Origin: Paraphaeosphaeria minitans
Lineage: Eukaryota > Ascomycota > Dothideomycetes > Pleosporales > Didymosphaeriaceae
Reading direction: 5' to 3'
NCBI GenBank assembly: GCA_015832175.1
Contig: WJXW01000002.1
Span: forward strand, 4,154,001 to 4,218,000
DNA: 64,000 bases
This document shows, one piece after another, positions 19,960 to 31,090 of the stretch; within the stretch, counting starts at the first letter, position 1, and each line of letters starts with the position of its first letter. The notes below the pieces were generated by a model, which had not been told where the DNA came from, ran no database searches, and saw nothing but the letters and a program-made list of their open reading frames with translations. Both the position numbers and the translations under genes were made by a program.

Positions 19960-20880
19960 CTACTCTTTGCTCACGTTCTCCCACATCTCCACCGCCGTTC
20001 CTTCGAATTCCCTCGCCCCAACACCTCTCTCAAAGAGTACATCAAGCTCCTCCAACGTCTTTCCCTTGGGCTCTGGCAGCTTGAACCACGCCCACATCAC
20101 CGCAAGCCCACATGTCCCCGCGCACAAGAACGCCTTTCGCGCACCAGTCCTGCCGGCCAAGCTGGTGATTCCTCAGCACGTTGACGACGATAACAGAGAT
20201 GTTGTAGAGCGCTCTCGCGGGCACGATAGTCTTTGCTTGCGCCGGCGTGGAGCTCAGTTGCGCAATCAGCGCGTACGTCACCGGGCCAATGGTCGAATCG
20301 TACACGAAGGCAAAGGCAGTCAGGAGATCGCCGATGGCCTGGTTTGCCGCCTTGGTGTGCGAGAAGGAACATGCGCCGACAACGATGAGGAGGCTGGAGA
20401 GCGTGGTCGAGCCGAGGCGTCCGAGGGCCGAGGAGGTTAGGGAGAGGCTGAAAGAGTGGACGGTGGGGAGACCGGCTTTTTGCACGAAGTATGCGCTGTG
20501 GGATGTCGGTGGGGAAGGGACCATGGTATCTGAAGAAGAGATATGGGTCGGTCCACACGCACAGATACCCCGTGATGTTCTGTCCGCAGATGGTCTGCGC
20601 GATCCGTGTGAAGCACAACAATCTCTATGCGCATCCGGTCATCGTGTGCTCGATCATGGCAATCGTGTCGTCGGGATCGAGGTTGGGATGACCATCCGGC
20701 GACGTGTGTCTCAGCAAGCGCCTTCCTGAGGTCTGCGAGACAGACATGCACCTTGCACCCAGCCATGCACTCCCCTCTTCTCACATGCCACCGCGGACTC
20801 CCAGGTGCGAGCGTAATCCCAGTCATGATAGGCACCGGCCAGATCCAGTGTAGAGCACCTCGCCGAGCACGAGGATGCTG
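19960..20880 (-). pseudogene. Relic of an MFS sugar permease (C-terminal half), multiply frameshifted
   Basis: Read on the minus strand, pieces of an alpha-glucoside/maltose-type permease appear in order but in three different frames: HWIWPVPIMTGITLAPGSPR, then TICGQNITGY, then YFVQKAGLPTVHSFSLSL and AFVYDSTIGPVTYALIAQL, then FLCAGTCGLAVMWAWFKLPE followed by PKGKTLEELDVLFERGV. At least three frame changes are needed. The segment covering transmembrane helices 8-9 appears shortened, and nothing of the N-terminal half is visible upstream, where the zinc-finger gene begins about 130 bases away. It is therefore a truncated, dead copy. No intact parent gene is in the window. Confidence 0.8.
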
Positions 20881-21010
20881 ATTTATCGGGGCCGTGGAGG
20901 TCTAATGCTCTCCATTGCCCAAGTGAATTCGCAATGGATCCGGGTATCTATCCCAACCAATTCTAACGCCATCGCCGTGCATTGACCAAAGTCCCAGAAC
21001 GCTTTCTCGC

Positions 21011-21655
21011 TCACGCAGAGCCCATGACCAGCCACCCGTTTTCATAGACAGGGTCCACAGGCGCCGCGCAACCAAGACAGCTCGCGTGGTCGCAGTCGGA
21101 CGGCTTCGTGACATCGTACTCGTCCCAGGTGACGGCGTTGTCTTCGGCGTCGTCTTCGGCGTCGTCGGCCATGACCACATCCTCGTCCTTGGCCAGCTCA
21201 ACTTGCGCCTTGGAAATGATGTCTGCAACATCCACCGGCTCTTTTGTGGGGTCTGCTTGCTCATCCTTCGGAAGCTGTTCCGTCTTTACCTCCTCCTCCT
21301 CCTCCTCCATGTTCTGGTTCACCTCCTTCACCTCCCCAATCTTCCTGAACCGACTCCCGCCCGTCGCCGTCGCCGCGGCGCCCCCAACCTTGCTGAACCT
21401 CGGCCCCAGCCCCTTCTTCGCAGCGTCACCGCCCTGGTGTGATAGATTCCGCATGTCGAGGGAGACCTTGGGGCGGGGCGCATCCGAGGCGCTGGCGTCG
21501 GTGAGCTTCTTCATGTCGGCGAGGCGCTGGCGGTGGTTGTGGTCGTAGGAGCGGAGGTGGTTTTCGTAGTCGGTCTGGCGCGGGTAGCCTTTGTCGCAGA
21601 TGGCGCAGTTGAAGAGGTTGACGGCGTTGGGCAGCGGGGCGTTGCGCGGGGGCAT
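21011..21655 (-). CDS. C2H2 zinc-finger protein
   Basis: One exon, 214 residues. A single C2H2 finger occupies residues ~17-41 (CAICDKGYPRQTDYENHLRS, with HNH closing it; spacing C-x2-C-x12-H-x5-H, the wider RNA-binding or U1-like spacing). The middle is disordered and acidic (MEEEEEEVKTEQ), and a conserved-looking acidic region with a Cys pair ends the protein (CDHASCLGCAAPV). One finger plus acidic tails suggests an RNA- or complex-binding nuclear protein, but that is inference. It is divergent from the MCP1-like gene, with 318 bases between starts. Confidence 0.8.
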   Translation of the reverse strand: MPPRNAPLPNAVNLFNCAICDKGYPRQTDYENHLRSYDHNHRQRLADMKKLTDASASDAPRPKVSLDMRNLSHQGGDAAKKGLGPRFSKVGGAAATATGGSRFRKIGEVKEVNQNMEEEEEEVKTEQLPKDEQADPTKEPVDVADIISKAQVELAKDEDVVMADDAEDDAEDNAVTWDEYDVTKPSDCDHASCLGCAAPVDPVYENGWLVMGSA

Positions 21656-21973
21656 TGTGGCGGTGGCGGCGGTTTGATTGATGAATGTCGAATGTCTGGT
21701 GAATGGAAGGCTTTGATTGATGAATGCCTGGTGGATGGACGGCTACGAGGAGCAAGTGGAACTGGCGGTGCGGGGAGAATGTCCGGTGAATAGACGAGGA
21801 GCAAGTGGAAGTTGTGGTGCGAGAGAGAATGTCTGGTAAATAGACGGGCTCAGGCACAGAACCGACCCTGGTCCCTTGGTCTCTCGCACAGGCCTGCACC
21901 GAATCAACGTCATCCACTTCTGCAACAATTCCTGTCAGCATCTCGTCGCACACGCACACGCGACCGGCAACCC
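21656..21973. promoter_or_regulatory. Bidirectional promoter, zinc-finger gene and MCP1-like gene
   Basis: 318 bases between divergent starts. The half near the zinc-finger gene has imperfect repeats of the phrase GAATGTCTGGTGAAT / GAATGTCCGGTGAATAGAC (about 21685-21845), apparently a short decayed tandem duplication. Confidence 0.5.
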
Positions 21974-22923
21974 ATGGCCAACAACGCCCCGGACATGGCG
22001 CCCATGGCCGACGACGAGGCCGGCGTCATGGGCCTCACCCAGGTCGAACCCTCGCCCGTCGAGGACACGCCGAACGAGTACAAGGATGGCTACTTTCCAC
22101 CTGCGCAATCCGCGCGCGCGACCACGCTGGGCCTGGGTAATCACGGGCCTGGCTACTACCGTGTGTCGGCCTCCACACTTGGTGTATACTAATACTGACG
22201 GACTCAGTGACCCGCATCCAGCAGTACTCGTCGTACGCCTTCACCGTCTTCGCCGCCGTCCACCTCACAAACACGTCCCTCATCCCGCTCCTCACGCGCT
22301 CCGTCCCAGAAGCAAACCGCTACCTCCTCCTCACCCGGCCCTACTACCAGTCCGCCGTGGCCGAGCCGCTGCTTGTCGCCTTGCCCCTCGCCGCCCATAT
22401 TGCGTCGGGCGTCGCCCTGCGCTTCTACCGCCGCCGCCACACCCTCAAGCGCTACGGTGCCGAGACACACACGGACAGGAAGACGATCCCGTGGCCGAGC
22501 CTCAGCGGTACGAGCGCCCTGGGCTACGCGCTCGTGCCACTCGCGGGCTTCCACGTGTGGACGACGAGGATACTCCCGCCCTACATGCACGGCGACAACA
22601 GCATGATCTCGTTATCGTACGTCAGCCACGGCTTCGCGCTGCACCCGCTCGTGTCCTTTGGCGGTTTCGTCGCCCTGGTGAGCGTGGGGACATGGCACAT
22701 TGTGTGGGGGTGCGCAAAGTGGCTGGGGTCGACGCCCGCAGAGTCGCCGCGCCACCTCACCAAGAAGCGGCGCTTCTATGCCATCAACGGCCTGTCGCTC
22801 GCGCTGACAGCGCTCTGGCTGGCCGGCAGTCTGGGCATCGTGGGACGGGGCGGGAAGACGGGCGGCTGGATCGGCCGCGAGTTTGACGAGCTGTACAATG
22901 CGATGCCGTTGATAAGATGGTAA
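21974..22923 (+). CDS. MCP1-like mitochondrial membrane protein (MCP1 transmembrane domain)
   Basis: Exons 21974-22136 and 22208-22923 (71-nt intron, GTAATC...CTAATACTGAC...TCAG) encode 292 residues. After a disordered acidic N-terminus (~1-54), the second exon begins VTRIQQYSSYAFTVFAAVHL and continues with several hydrophobic segments: AVAEPLLVALPLAAHIASG, LGYALVPLAGFHVWTT, HPLVSFGGFVALVSVGTWHI and INGLSLALTALWLAGSLGI. The layout, with conserved histidines in the helices, matches the MCP1_TM (DUF1691) family. Yeast Mcp1 is an outer-membrane protein that suppresses loss of the ERMES ER-mitochondria tether through lipid homeostasis. Assignment rests on the family pattern; the role here is inferred. 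Confidence 0.85.
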
Positions 22924-23076
22924 ATAGATGCGAAGGACGCGGCGACGATACCCTACGTACTTACTGCTTGCACAATAGACTTGTCTCTTCGCAGCCCAGC
23001 CTACACCGAATCCCTACACGCCGCCGTGGTGCTCCAACGCCGACACAGACGCGTGGCTATGGGCTATGGTCCGTCT

Positions 23077-23716
23077 TCACCACCCCAGATTCTCCTGGTC
23101 CACAAAATCATACACAAACACCCTCTCCAGCAGCGGATCCGTTTCATTCTTCAACCGATCGTGTCCCTCCGCCTTGTCGAACTCCAGCCTCGCTGCCTCG
23201 CTCTGCACCCATCAGCCCACGCCTCCCAACTCCAAACCAGCATGCACCACCCAGAAGAAAGAAAGAAAAAGAGATGGGAGCACCGTACCTTGAACCTCAC
23301 CACGAACCCCGTATCCCACTCCTTCTCCCTCTCCACGCCCGTCAGCTCAAGCGGCGTCTCCAACGGCCGTCCCCCCCTCGGCTTCTCCGCCAGCAAATGC
23401 GCGTACTGGTCGTACAGAGCGAGAACTACACCCCCACGACACCCCCCGTCAGCAAGCTCCCTTTGCTTCCCCTCCTCATCCGCTCTCCATGTTCCACACC
23501 CAAGCCCCAGCCTCAGTAGACGCCCCCGTGTTGTCGCAGAACCGCAGCGCAACACGCAAGACAAGAAGGATGGATGGATGGATGGATGGATGGACCGAAA
23601 GATGCAAACTCACAAGCCCCCGTCCTCGCCCCAATCTCCCCGGCACCCACCCACGCCTTGAACTTGAAGCACGCAATCCGCGTCACGCACCTGGCGGCCT
23701 CTGCAATCTCGCCCAT
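23077..23716 (-). CDS. Stress-responsive A/B-barrel (Dabb) domain protein
   Basis: Exons 23716-23614, 23425-23289 and 23202-23077 encode 121 residues, a single Dabb domain. The signature is VTRIACFKFKAWVG at the first beta strand, a variable helix, EKEWDTGFVVRFK in the middle and LLERVFVYDFVD at the end. Family members form dimeric ferredoxin-like barrels; in fungi some act as small cyclases or decarboxylases and many are uncharacterised, so no reaction can be given. The frame is continuous only when both introns (188 and 86 nt) are removed. Intron 1 contains a TGGA tetranucleotide tract. The gene is convergent with the MCP1-like gene, about 150 bases apart. Confidence 0.82.
23568..23594. repeat. 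(TGGA)n microsatellite inside Dabb gene intron 1
   Basis: About 27 bases of perfect GGAT/TGGA repetition, entirely inside the predicted 188-nt intron. Confidence 0.9.
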
Positions 23717-24649
23717 GATGACGGCAATGGTGTACTAGACTACCGTGGCGACGACGCACGTCCAAAATGATAGACTACAGCGCCCGGGGTAGATACCGTA
23801 CGGTACCTCTAAAACCCATCGACGTGCCGGTCGTCTAGTTCACGTCTTATCCAGTCCAGCGCGCCCTACCCAGCCCAGTCCAGCCAAGCCCAGCCCAGCC
23901 CAGCCAGCCCGGTTTGTCCAACCTCCCCTCTCCTCTCTTCACCTCACCTCACCTCACCTCACCTCGAAAGGACAGGGGCGTGCTTGTTCTCCCTTCGCAC
24001 GTACACGGCACCATCATGCGGCGTAGCACGAAAGCGTACGTGGCCGTTGCGCATCCGATCTCGGGTCGGACACGGCGACGGACAGGCAGGGTGGAGATCC
24101 GGCACGGTTCGGTTGGTTACACTGTATGCGCGACGGGCATTCTGCATTCTGCACGGCACGCAACGCAACGCAACGCAACAACGCAACGCGACGGGATGAA
24201 TGCGGCAGCGGTGGGGCATGGCGTTCCCGCCGCTGGGGTTGCAGTCTAGACTACTGACGCGCATCCGTGGGTCCGACTGCTGTAGGTACACACTGCGATA
24301 AGGCGGAGAACGACGTTAGATGCACCCATCCAAACACGGCCCAAGTCGCTGCAATGTATTCATTATTGTCGATTTATGTTCAGTGGCCATGCCATGCTTG
24401 CACAGAGCCAAACCGAGTCCGCCATTGACATCACCATACCCGTGTCTCATCCAAGCCTGATATGTCCACACGCCCAAACCACCAGGCTAGAATCCAGTCA
24501 CCACCACCCAATCGATAGAAAGACGTAAATATAACCTCGAAACAAACTTTGGGCAGAGTGAAAGAATGGGGAAATACGTACGTGTTAACATATCTTGTCT
24601 CTGCAGGTGCGGAGAAGCTGGAAGATTGGTATATATTGCATGAGCCGCC
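23717..24649. other. Intergenic region with several simple repeats
   Basis: No gene is supported. It holds the palindrome TACCGTACGGTACC (23794-23807), a CAGCC-type repeat (about 23860-23910), a CCTCA tandem repeat (about 23938-23964) and an ACGCA/ACGCAAC repeat (about 24160-24190). Confidence 0.55.
23794..23807. repeat. Palindromic motif TACCGTACGGTACC, copy 2
   Basis: Identical 14-mer, about 80 bases upstream of the Dabb-domain gene start. Flanks are unrelated to those of the other copies. Confidence 0.95.
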
Positions 24650-27252
24650 TCAACGTCTGAACGCGCTCATGGGCCGCTTGACCATCGGAGGCTTGACGAC
24701 TGCCGCCCTCGGTGCCAACTTCGGCTGAGGGAAAAATTTGTGAGAGAGGGCTTCTTTGGGCTGCATACGCTTCTCCGGGTTGAAGTTCAAGCATGCACCC
24801 AACAAATCGACAAAGTCATTCAGTTCTCTTTCAAGTGGCGAATTGTCTTGGGACATGCCGCGCGTGGCATCGTTGATGCGGCTCTTCAAATCCCGAAGCA
24901 CCTTCTTCTGCTGCTCGATCTTGCGTACAGTGACCTGGTAGAAGTTAACAATGGACCGTGTGATCTTCCCCACAGTTCACATACTTTGCCTTGCTGATCG
25001 ACCTCCTGGCTGATGAACTTGAGCGGCGGCCCGGCCTCAAAATGCTCCAAGACGTTCTGCAGGAGGCCCTTCTTGAGCAGTTTCTCAGTCGGCCATCCAA
25101 GACAGTCCATAAAGGCCTTGATCATCTGGTTGTTTGTGCGGCCCGTGAACAAGATCTTGCCTGTCCAGAGCTCGTAAATGGTGCAGCCGACGGCCCACAT
25201 ATCAATGCCGTACCCAATGTCTAATCCGAGAATGATTTCTGGGGCACGGTAAAAGCGACTAACGAGGTACTCTGTTCGTTCCATGACATCCCTCTTATCA
25301 ACGGCTGTGCCAAAATCGCAGAGTTTGATCGTCTTCATGTCTGGCGAGACCAGGATATTGTCGGGCTTCAAATCGCAATGGACGACCTGGCAACTCACGA
25401 GATGCTGCAGTCCCACAAACATCTGCCGCGAATACGACCGAACGGCCTGCAATGAAAGTCCGTGGCCGTTTGTGTTCTCCTTGAGGAGATCCCGCAGGTT
25501 CTTCGACATGTGCTCGAACACAGCGCAAAGATGGCCCTTGTGGTCAAAAGAGCCCAGCAAGCGGATGACATGGCGCTTGTCTTGCGGATCCGCGTCATTG
25601 ACCTTTCGGACAAAGTCCATCTCTTTCTGACTCGCTTTCCGCATTAGGTCGTTCTTGCGAATCATCTTGATTGCGACTAGTTTGTGAGTGCTGTCCTCGT
25701 CTTGGATCGATATGTCTTCGGCTTGCGCGACATTGGCAAAGACACCTCGACCGAGGTTCTTGATCATTCGATATCGACCACCGTTGACGAGTTCGTTCGC
25801 AATGAGCTTGTAATATCCTTCCGCGTCGTCCCAGTTGTCGAGGAGCTTCTCGTCCAGCACTGTGCCTTTTGCAGCGTCTGCTGCCTGCTCTGCCACCTCT
25901 GCTTCGGTTTCTTCTTCATCTTCAGCTTCATCGAAATCAAACATGTCGAAATCCTTCTTCTGCTTCTTGACAGGGCCTACTTTCTCGGCAGGCAAAGTGG
26001 AGAGAGCCTTCGGATCAGTCTCACTGTAAGCGTCCGAGGGGAGTTCTGCTTGGCGAGCCTTCCGGGCTGCACGGTCGCGATCATCGAGCATGTCCTTGGT
26101 CGGATCGTAATCTGCGGCGGAGGGGCTGTTCGCCAAAGGACTATTTGCCTCACTGATGGCCCCAGGTTTGCCAAGCACCATGACATCAGGTGACGCAGGA
26201 ACCGAGTCTGGGTCGCCTGCTCGAGGAGAGCCTACAGGTGATACCGGGCTCCCGAATGATGCTAACGGTGATGTAACATTTGGAGTCGTACTTTCGGAAG
26301 CATTAGCAAGAAGCGCCTGATGAAGTAAATTATCTTTTGCCTTATCCTTCTCGGAGGCTGTTCGTATAGCGGCCCACCTACGGCGCTTCTCCTCGCGCGT
26401 CTCTTGCACTGGCGCTTGCTCCTGTACAGCGGACTCGAAGGGCAAGTCGGCCTCTTCCGGTGGTTGCGTCCTGTGTGGCTTGATTAAAAAGTGTCACCCT
26501 ATTGGGGCAAAGACTGACATCTGAACATCGCCATCCGTGCTCGTATGAGACGTAGTTGTGGGTTGCGACTTGTTCAAGGCAACCGAGACTTGTCCATTTC
26601 TGCCCGCTCCGTGTGAGCCTTCCTGGTCGCGCTTGGGGTGACTATGACTGTTGGGCCGCGAATTCTCTAATGGCCGCAGGTGGTCGCGGAAATCAGGAAT
26701 AGTAGGGGGATGCTCAGTCTCGTATGATAGGGGTTTAGGCTTCCGGTCGCTGAAAGAACCGCCTTGGGGTGCCGTCCGGGAATCATTATAACGTGCGTCG
26801 GGCGTATGGTCGTTGTGCCTGCTGCGATCAGTGTGAGGGCGCTTGTCGAGTCGTCCTCGGCGCGGCGGCGAGGCCTTGCGCTTGTTGTGCGATCGAGAAT
26901 CGTGGTTTCGGCTGCCTCCGTTGCCCTTTGCGGCACGAAACGGGGATGGCGATCTAGATAATTGGCGCGTGTCACGCTTAGCTCTATATGGGGAAGGTGA
27001 ACGATCACGCTTCCTGCGGTATGGCGATGGGGATCGACTTGGTCCTCGGCGATAGCTGCGGCCTTTGCTGGTCAGCATCAAAGTCGCAAAGTCGGGGCAC
27101 TTGAAGCACACACCGTAGTCACCCGCCGCTCCATCTCCTCCAAATGCCCTGCTAGAGCCGTTAATCGTACGTTCGCGGGGCTGGCTGATGCTGTTTGCCT
27201 TCTGCTGGTGTTCGACAACTTCGCTTTCCGATGAGCTCGCGCGCGAGTCCAT
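24650..27252 (-). CDS. prp4: Serine/threonine kinase Prp4 (pre-mRNA splicing kinase)
   Basis: Prp4 phosphorylates tri-snRNP proteins and is needed for spliceosome activation. Exons 27252-27114, 27062-26519, 26470-24985 and 24934-24650 encode 817 residues. The N-terminal ~200 residues are RS-rich (SRSPSPYRRKRDRSPSPYRA), followed by a disordered Ser/Pro region and an acidic patch. The kinase domain covers about 455-795: Gly loop LGRGVFANV, VAIK lysine, catalytic HCDLKPDN at about 590, DFG at about 612, and YLVSRFYRAPEIILG, typical of the Prp4/CMGC group. Introns of 48 and 50 nt separate exons 2-3 and 3-4. The 51-nt intron between exons 1 and 2 (27113-27063) is stop-free and a multiple of three, so it is the least certain; it has a CTGAC branch-like site. 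No lesions. Confidence 0.94.
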
Positions 27253-29281
27253 GGCGCTGTCTGCTGCTTCGAACTCCTACAGGCTGGTGGTTTGGGTGTG
27301 GTGCGTCAGCTTGCTTCTTCTTGTGAGAACAATTGAGTGCCTTTGTCACTGACTGTGTGTCCCGAGCTTGAGTGTTCACCCAACCTGCCCGTTATGGTAC
27401 GGGTGCTGGAGGGAACACGCAGAGAGGAGACAAGAGCGAGTCGCGACCTAGCTCTCTGTAGGGGAGATTGGACAGTTGCAAAGGTGTAGGGGAACGCGCG
27501 CGGTGGTTGCGATCGTAGTGGGGAAGTCGCGGTCGCGAATGTCGGGGATGACGTGAAGGGTCTGAGACTAGCGTCAAGGTGCCAAGACCTGTCGAACAGC
27601 GTCACGTGCAGTTACCTTCACTGTCACCAGCGGACGAGACATGGAATCTTCGCATCTCGTCCATTTCGCATGAGATGAGTGAAATCTGAGAGTATGTACG
27701 GCACCCTAGCGAGCGGGACTGTCTACACCTTGGACCGTGTCCTGTTGTGTTCGATATCTGACCTCAAGGATACCGACGGCTGCCAATGACCATGGAACGA
27801 GCAAACTTCACCTATAGATATCTCATCGAATTGCGAGCTTGTCGCCGAATTACGTCCTGAATGGCCGAGGCAAAGTTCCTGCTGGACCCTTGGAGATCAT
27901 GCTCAGGGCACAACGTCAATGCGAAGCGAGGTGGGACGGTGGGACGGTGGACGGTGGGACGCAGCACAACACATACCTGGACTGGGTGGCACAGCTGACC
28001 GACCGCAACGACATGTCAACCTCAAAGGCAAAGTGGAGAACAATCTCGGTCATGTTCTGTGACACTGTGGATGGCGGAGATGGGCGCGTGCGCCGGCTCT
28101 CGACAGCATCAACACAACAATAAAAGAAGTTGGAGTTTCCTCTGGACTGCATGTAGATACCTGCAAAGGCATTTCCACAAGTCTACAGTGTACACTTGAT
28201 TTCACGTGCATGGCCGTTTGATCACTAATACATATGTGCTCGATTCGCGGCCCTTGCCACCAATCTTGCAATTCCTTGGAAGGCTAAAGATCGTGGTCTA
28301 GGCCGGGTGATCGTCAAACCTAAATCTTCCTTGGGTATCCCGACTGCACGGCTTCACGTCGCACGCTAATGCCCGATCAGCCGTTACGAATCGTTCATGC
28401 AGAGTCAATTATGTTTGCCATTCAGTCGTTTGCGGGACCTTAAAAGCAACACTCGCTGCTGACTGCGGGGGAAATGCAGCCCCTTGACTCGGGAGATTGC
28501 AGGTTGGGCAGTACGAGAGCGTACGGATAGGTAGGTAACATTGGGCTTCCAGTATGAAGACCTGGTAGCAAGGTCAACTCAGCCTTGCCCAGTTTTTCCG
28601 AACATCGTCGGTGTAGTGGAAGTAACACAGACCCTGCCACACCCGAAGCGTGCAGCGGATCGTGCCGCGGAAAAATCGAAGTTGTCCACGCAGACGCTCT
28701 GTTTCGGATCAGGGCCAAATGTTGGATCAAGGTTGCCCAACCGCGCCCAAATTACTTGGAATTGTGCAAGATCGACCCGAGAATGGGCTTGTTAGCGTTG
28801 CGTCCCTATCTCAAGACGACAGAAGAGAAAGTTGCCGAGGTTACGTCGGCAATGCTCCCGCTTCACGCGAGTGAGGCCCAAGTGGTTTCATGCAAGATAT
28901 CCGGGATGCTGCTGCTGCTGCTGCTGCTGCGGGTGGCGAAATAAACTTCGACCGGTCCATCAAGCAGAGTACCTAGGTACTCACGCCTATCTGCATGAAC
29001 TTATTTACTGTCTCAACCTGCATTGAGGGCTTTAGACTTTACGCATAGCCGAAGCCTAAACGGTCTGCGGAAGGTAATGGTACTGTGCCTTGTCGATCAT
29101 TGTTTGAACGAATCGTGAGTGCCGGAGTTCAGACGTGCCATCTTCGTTGGCTGGAGGCTGGCGTGACGGATGGTTCGACCCTTGCCGAAAATACACATGT
29201 TTCTTGTAGACTAGGTATAGCCGTTGCCAGTAAATCAATAAGAACGGGAAGTGCGTACACAGTCCGCTGGACGTGCATTGT

Positions 29282-29292
29282 CGTACGGTACC
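29282..29292. repeat. Partial palindromic motif CGTACGGTACC
   Basis: The 11-base core shared with the perfect 14-mers, in the 5 kb gene-poor region. Confidence 0.85.
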
Positions 29293-31041
29293 TAGTAGAA
29301 CAGAAGGTCGATCACATATTGAGACGGACCGTTTAAGATACGTTTAGACGGCAACTGCAGATTAAGCAAGCAAGGATGGCAATGTGGTTTTGACCATTCA
29401 GCAAGTCGCCAGGACACATACAGGAATGATCGCTGTACCTGATGAGGCTGTGTATATTTACGAACCAAGTATCTATCGAATTTTTGCGGACGCTGCGGTT
29501 CCCAGGGCCCTTGAGTTAAGTGCTAAAAAAGCAGCACCATGGAACCACACGGAATAGACAAAGAAATTGTGCAACTGGAAACGGTTGTTCTTCACTGTGT
29601 ATATTCGCTACACGATAAAACGCAGTCCTCATGTTAAGTTTATTGGGGACACATTTCTCCGTCTCGTGATGGGGGAAATGAGGCTGTGCGGAGTTTGACC
29701 AATCATAAATCTAGGAGACATCTCCGACGGCTATCAGAGGTTGGCTTCCTTCTAGGTACTCTTTTAACGAGGCCAGATCAAGTAGACGTCCCCTTTTCCG
29801 AATACGCGGCAGGTCTTGTCGTGGGCTGTTCAAACTCTTCCGGTCAAGTATCCACTTTCAAGGAATTGCCACAAATTGCCGGACAGATCGTCGGAAGAAT
29901 GATGCAGGTTGGACAAGGTTTACAGATGGTAGAGGCCCTAAGTTTACCTCAGATCTATCGAGGTACCAGGCTATAGCGAGGTGTTCGGCAATTTGGTTCG
30001 TTACAAATCGCGAGGCCAATCACAGGGGCATAGGGCATGACGATGGGTGTGCCTGCCGTTTGCAGACAAGTAACGGGCGCGTTCTGAAGCCATGTTCCAG
30101 TGTCCATTTGACTGCCTGCATGCTGGGCTTGGTTTAATGGCCACTGGGTCGCGAACGATGACACACTAGCAAGCAAACGATGAGTCCCATGTAATGGACA
30201 GTACGATTCCAAAAGACTGCTGCACCCGGCACATCTGAAGGTGCAATTGGGCTAGCTCATCATGGCAGGGGGCCGGGGGTGGGAGGCTCTTGATCTCGCA
30301 ATCCAGTCTTGGTGGTCGCACACAGGAATGTTTGGGAGCACCGACGACCCGTCCAACCAGTCGCCCAAATCCGAAGCTTGCTCGGGTTGAAGAGTCTTTT
30401 ACCTTCAAGGCATGTGCAAGAAGACATGGAATTGGCGGTGCGGTTCAGCTCGCGTATGAAGACCATGGTGGTTTCTCATTTGCAAAACGATTCGACTCCC
30501 ACCATCCGAGCCCCATAGGTAGGTAGGCGTAGAGAGCGTCATAGGCAGGTTGCATTGAAACTTTGAAAGGTCGGAACGCAAAGACCGATGGCCAACCGTG
30601 ACATGAGAGGGGCAAGCTGAGCCGGCGGTCGGACCGAATGCACATACCGGCTCTGACCATAAACATCCGCTTAGTGGAAGACTGTGCTCGACAACAGCGC
30701 TGCTCAGTGCTGAGTAGGTATGACGGTTTTCGTTACCAGGGCCTAGATCGCTGTTGAGTATGCGGCGCAAGGAGCCAAGCTGCAGAGGTCAAGATGGCGC
30801 TTGTCAGTTCGCCTGGCTGGGGCCAAAGCCACACTTAGCTCGAATGGCCGTTGAAGGCTGCCGTCATGCTGGGAGTGCTACGAGGCCGAACTGGTACGCA
30901 ATCAGGAAGGGATCTTTGCACTGCTGAGCCCGTACAACTGACTGTACTGATGAGGGCGCAAGGAGGCACTGGCAGGGAGGGCGCGCCGGTCTCGAGACCG
31001 GAGTCGTCGAGGCCCAATCCCGTGGGGCTTCCATTGCAGTT

Positions 31042-31090
31042 GGCGTTTGGCGTTTGGCGTTTGGCGTTCGCCGTTCGCCGTTCGCCGTTC
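31042..31090. repeat. Two-phase 7-bp tandem repeat
   Basis: Seven contiguous heptamers: three GGCGTTT, one GGCGTTC, then three GCCGTTC. The array changes unit sequence stepwise, one substitution at a time. Confidence 0.9.

Noticed and set aside
23860..24190. Direct short repeats that might suggest a CRISPR-like array
   Set aside because: Units are 5-8 bases, contiguous and without spacers, in a eukaryotic genome: simple sequence repeats.
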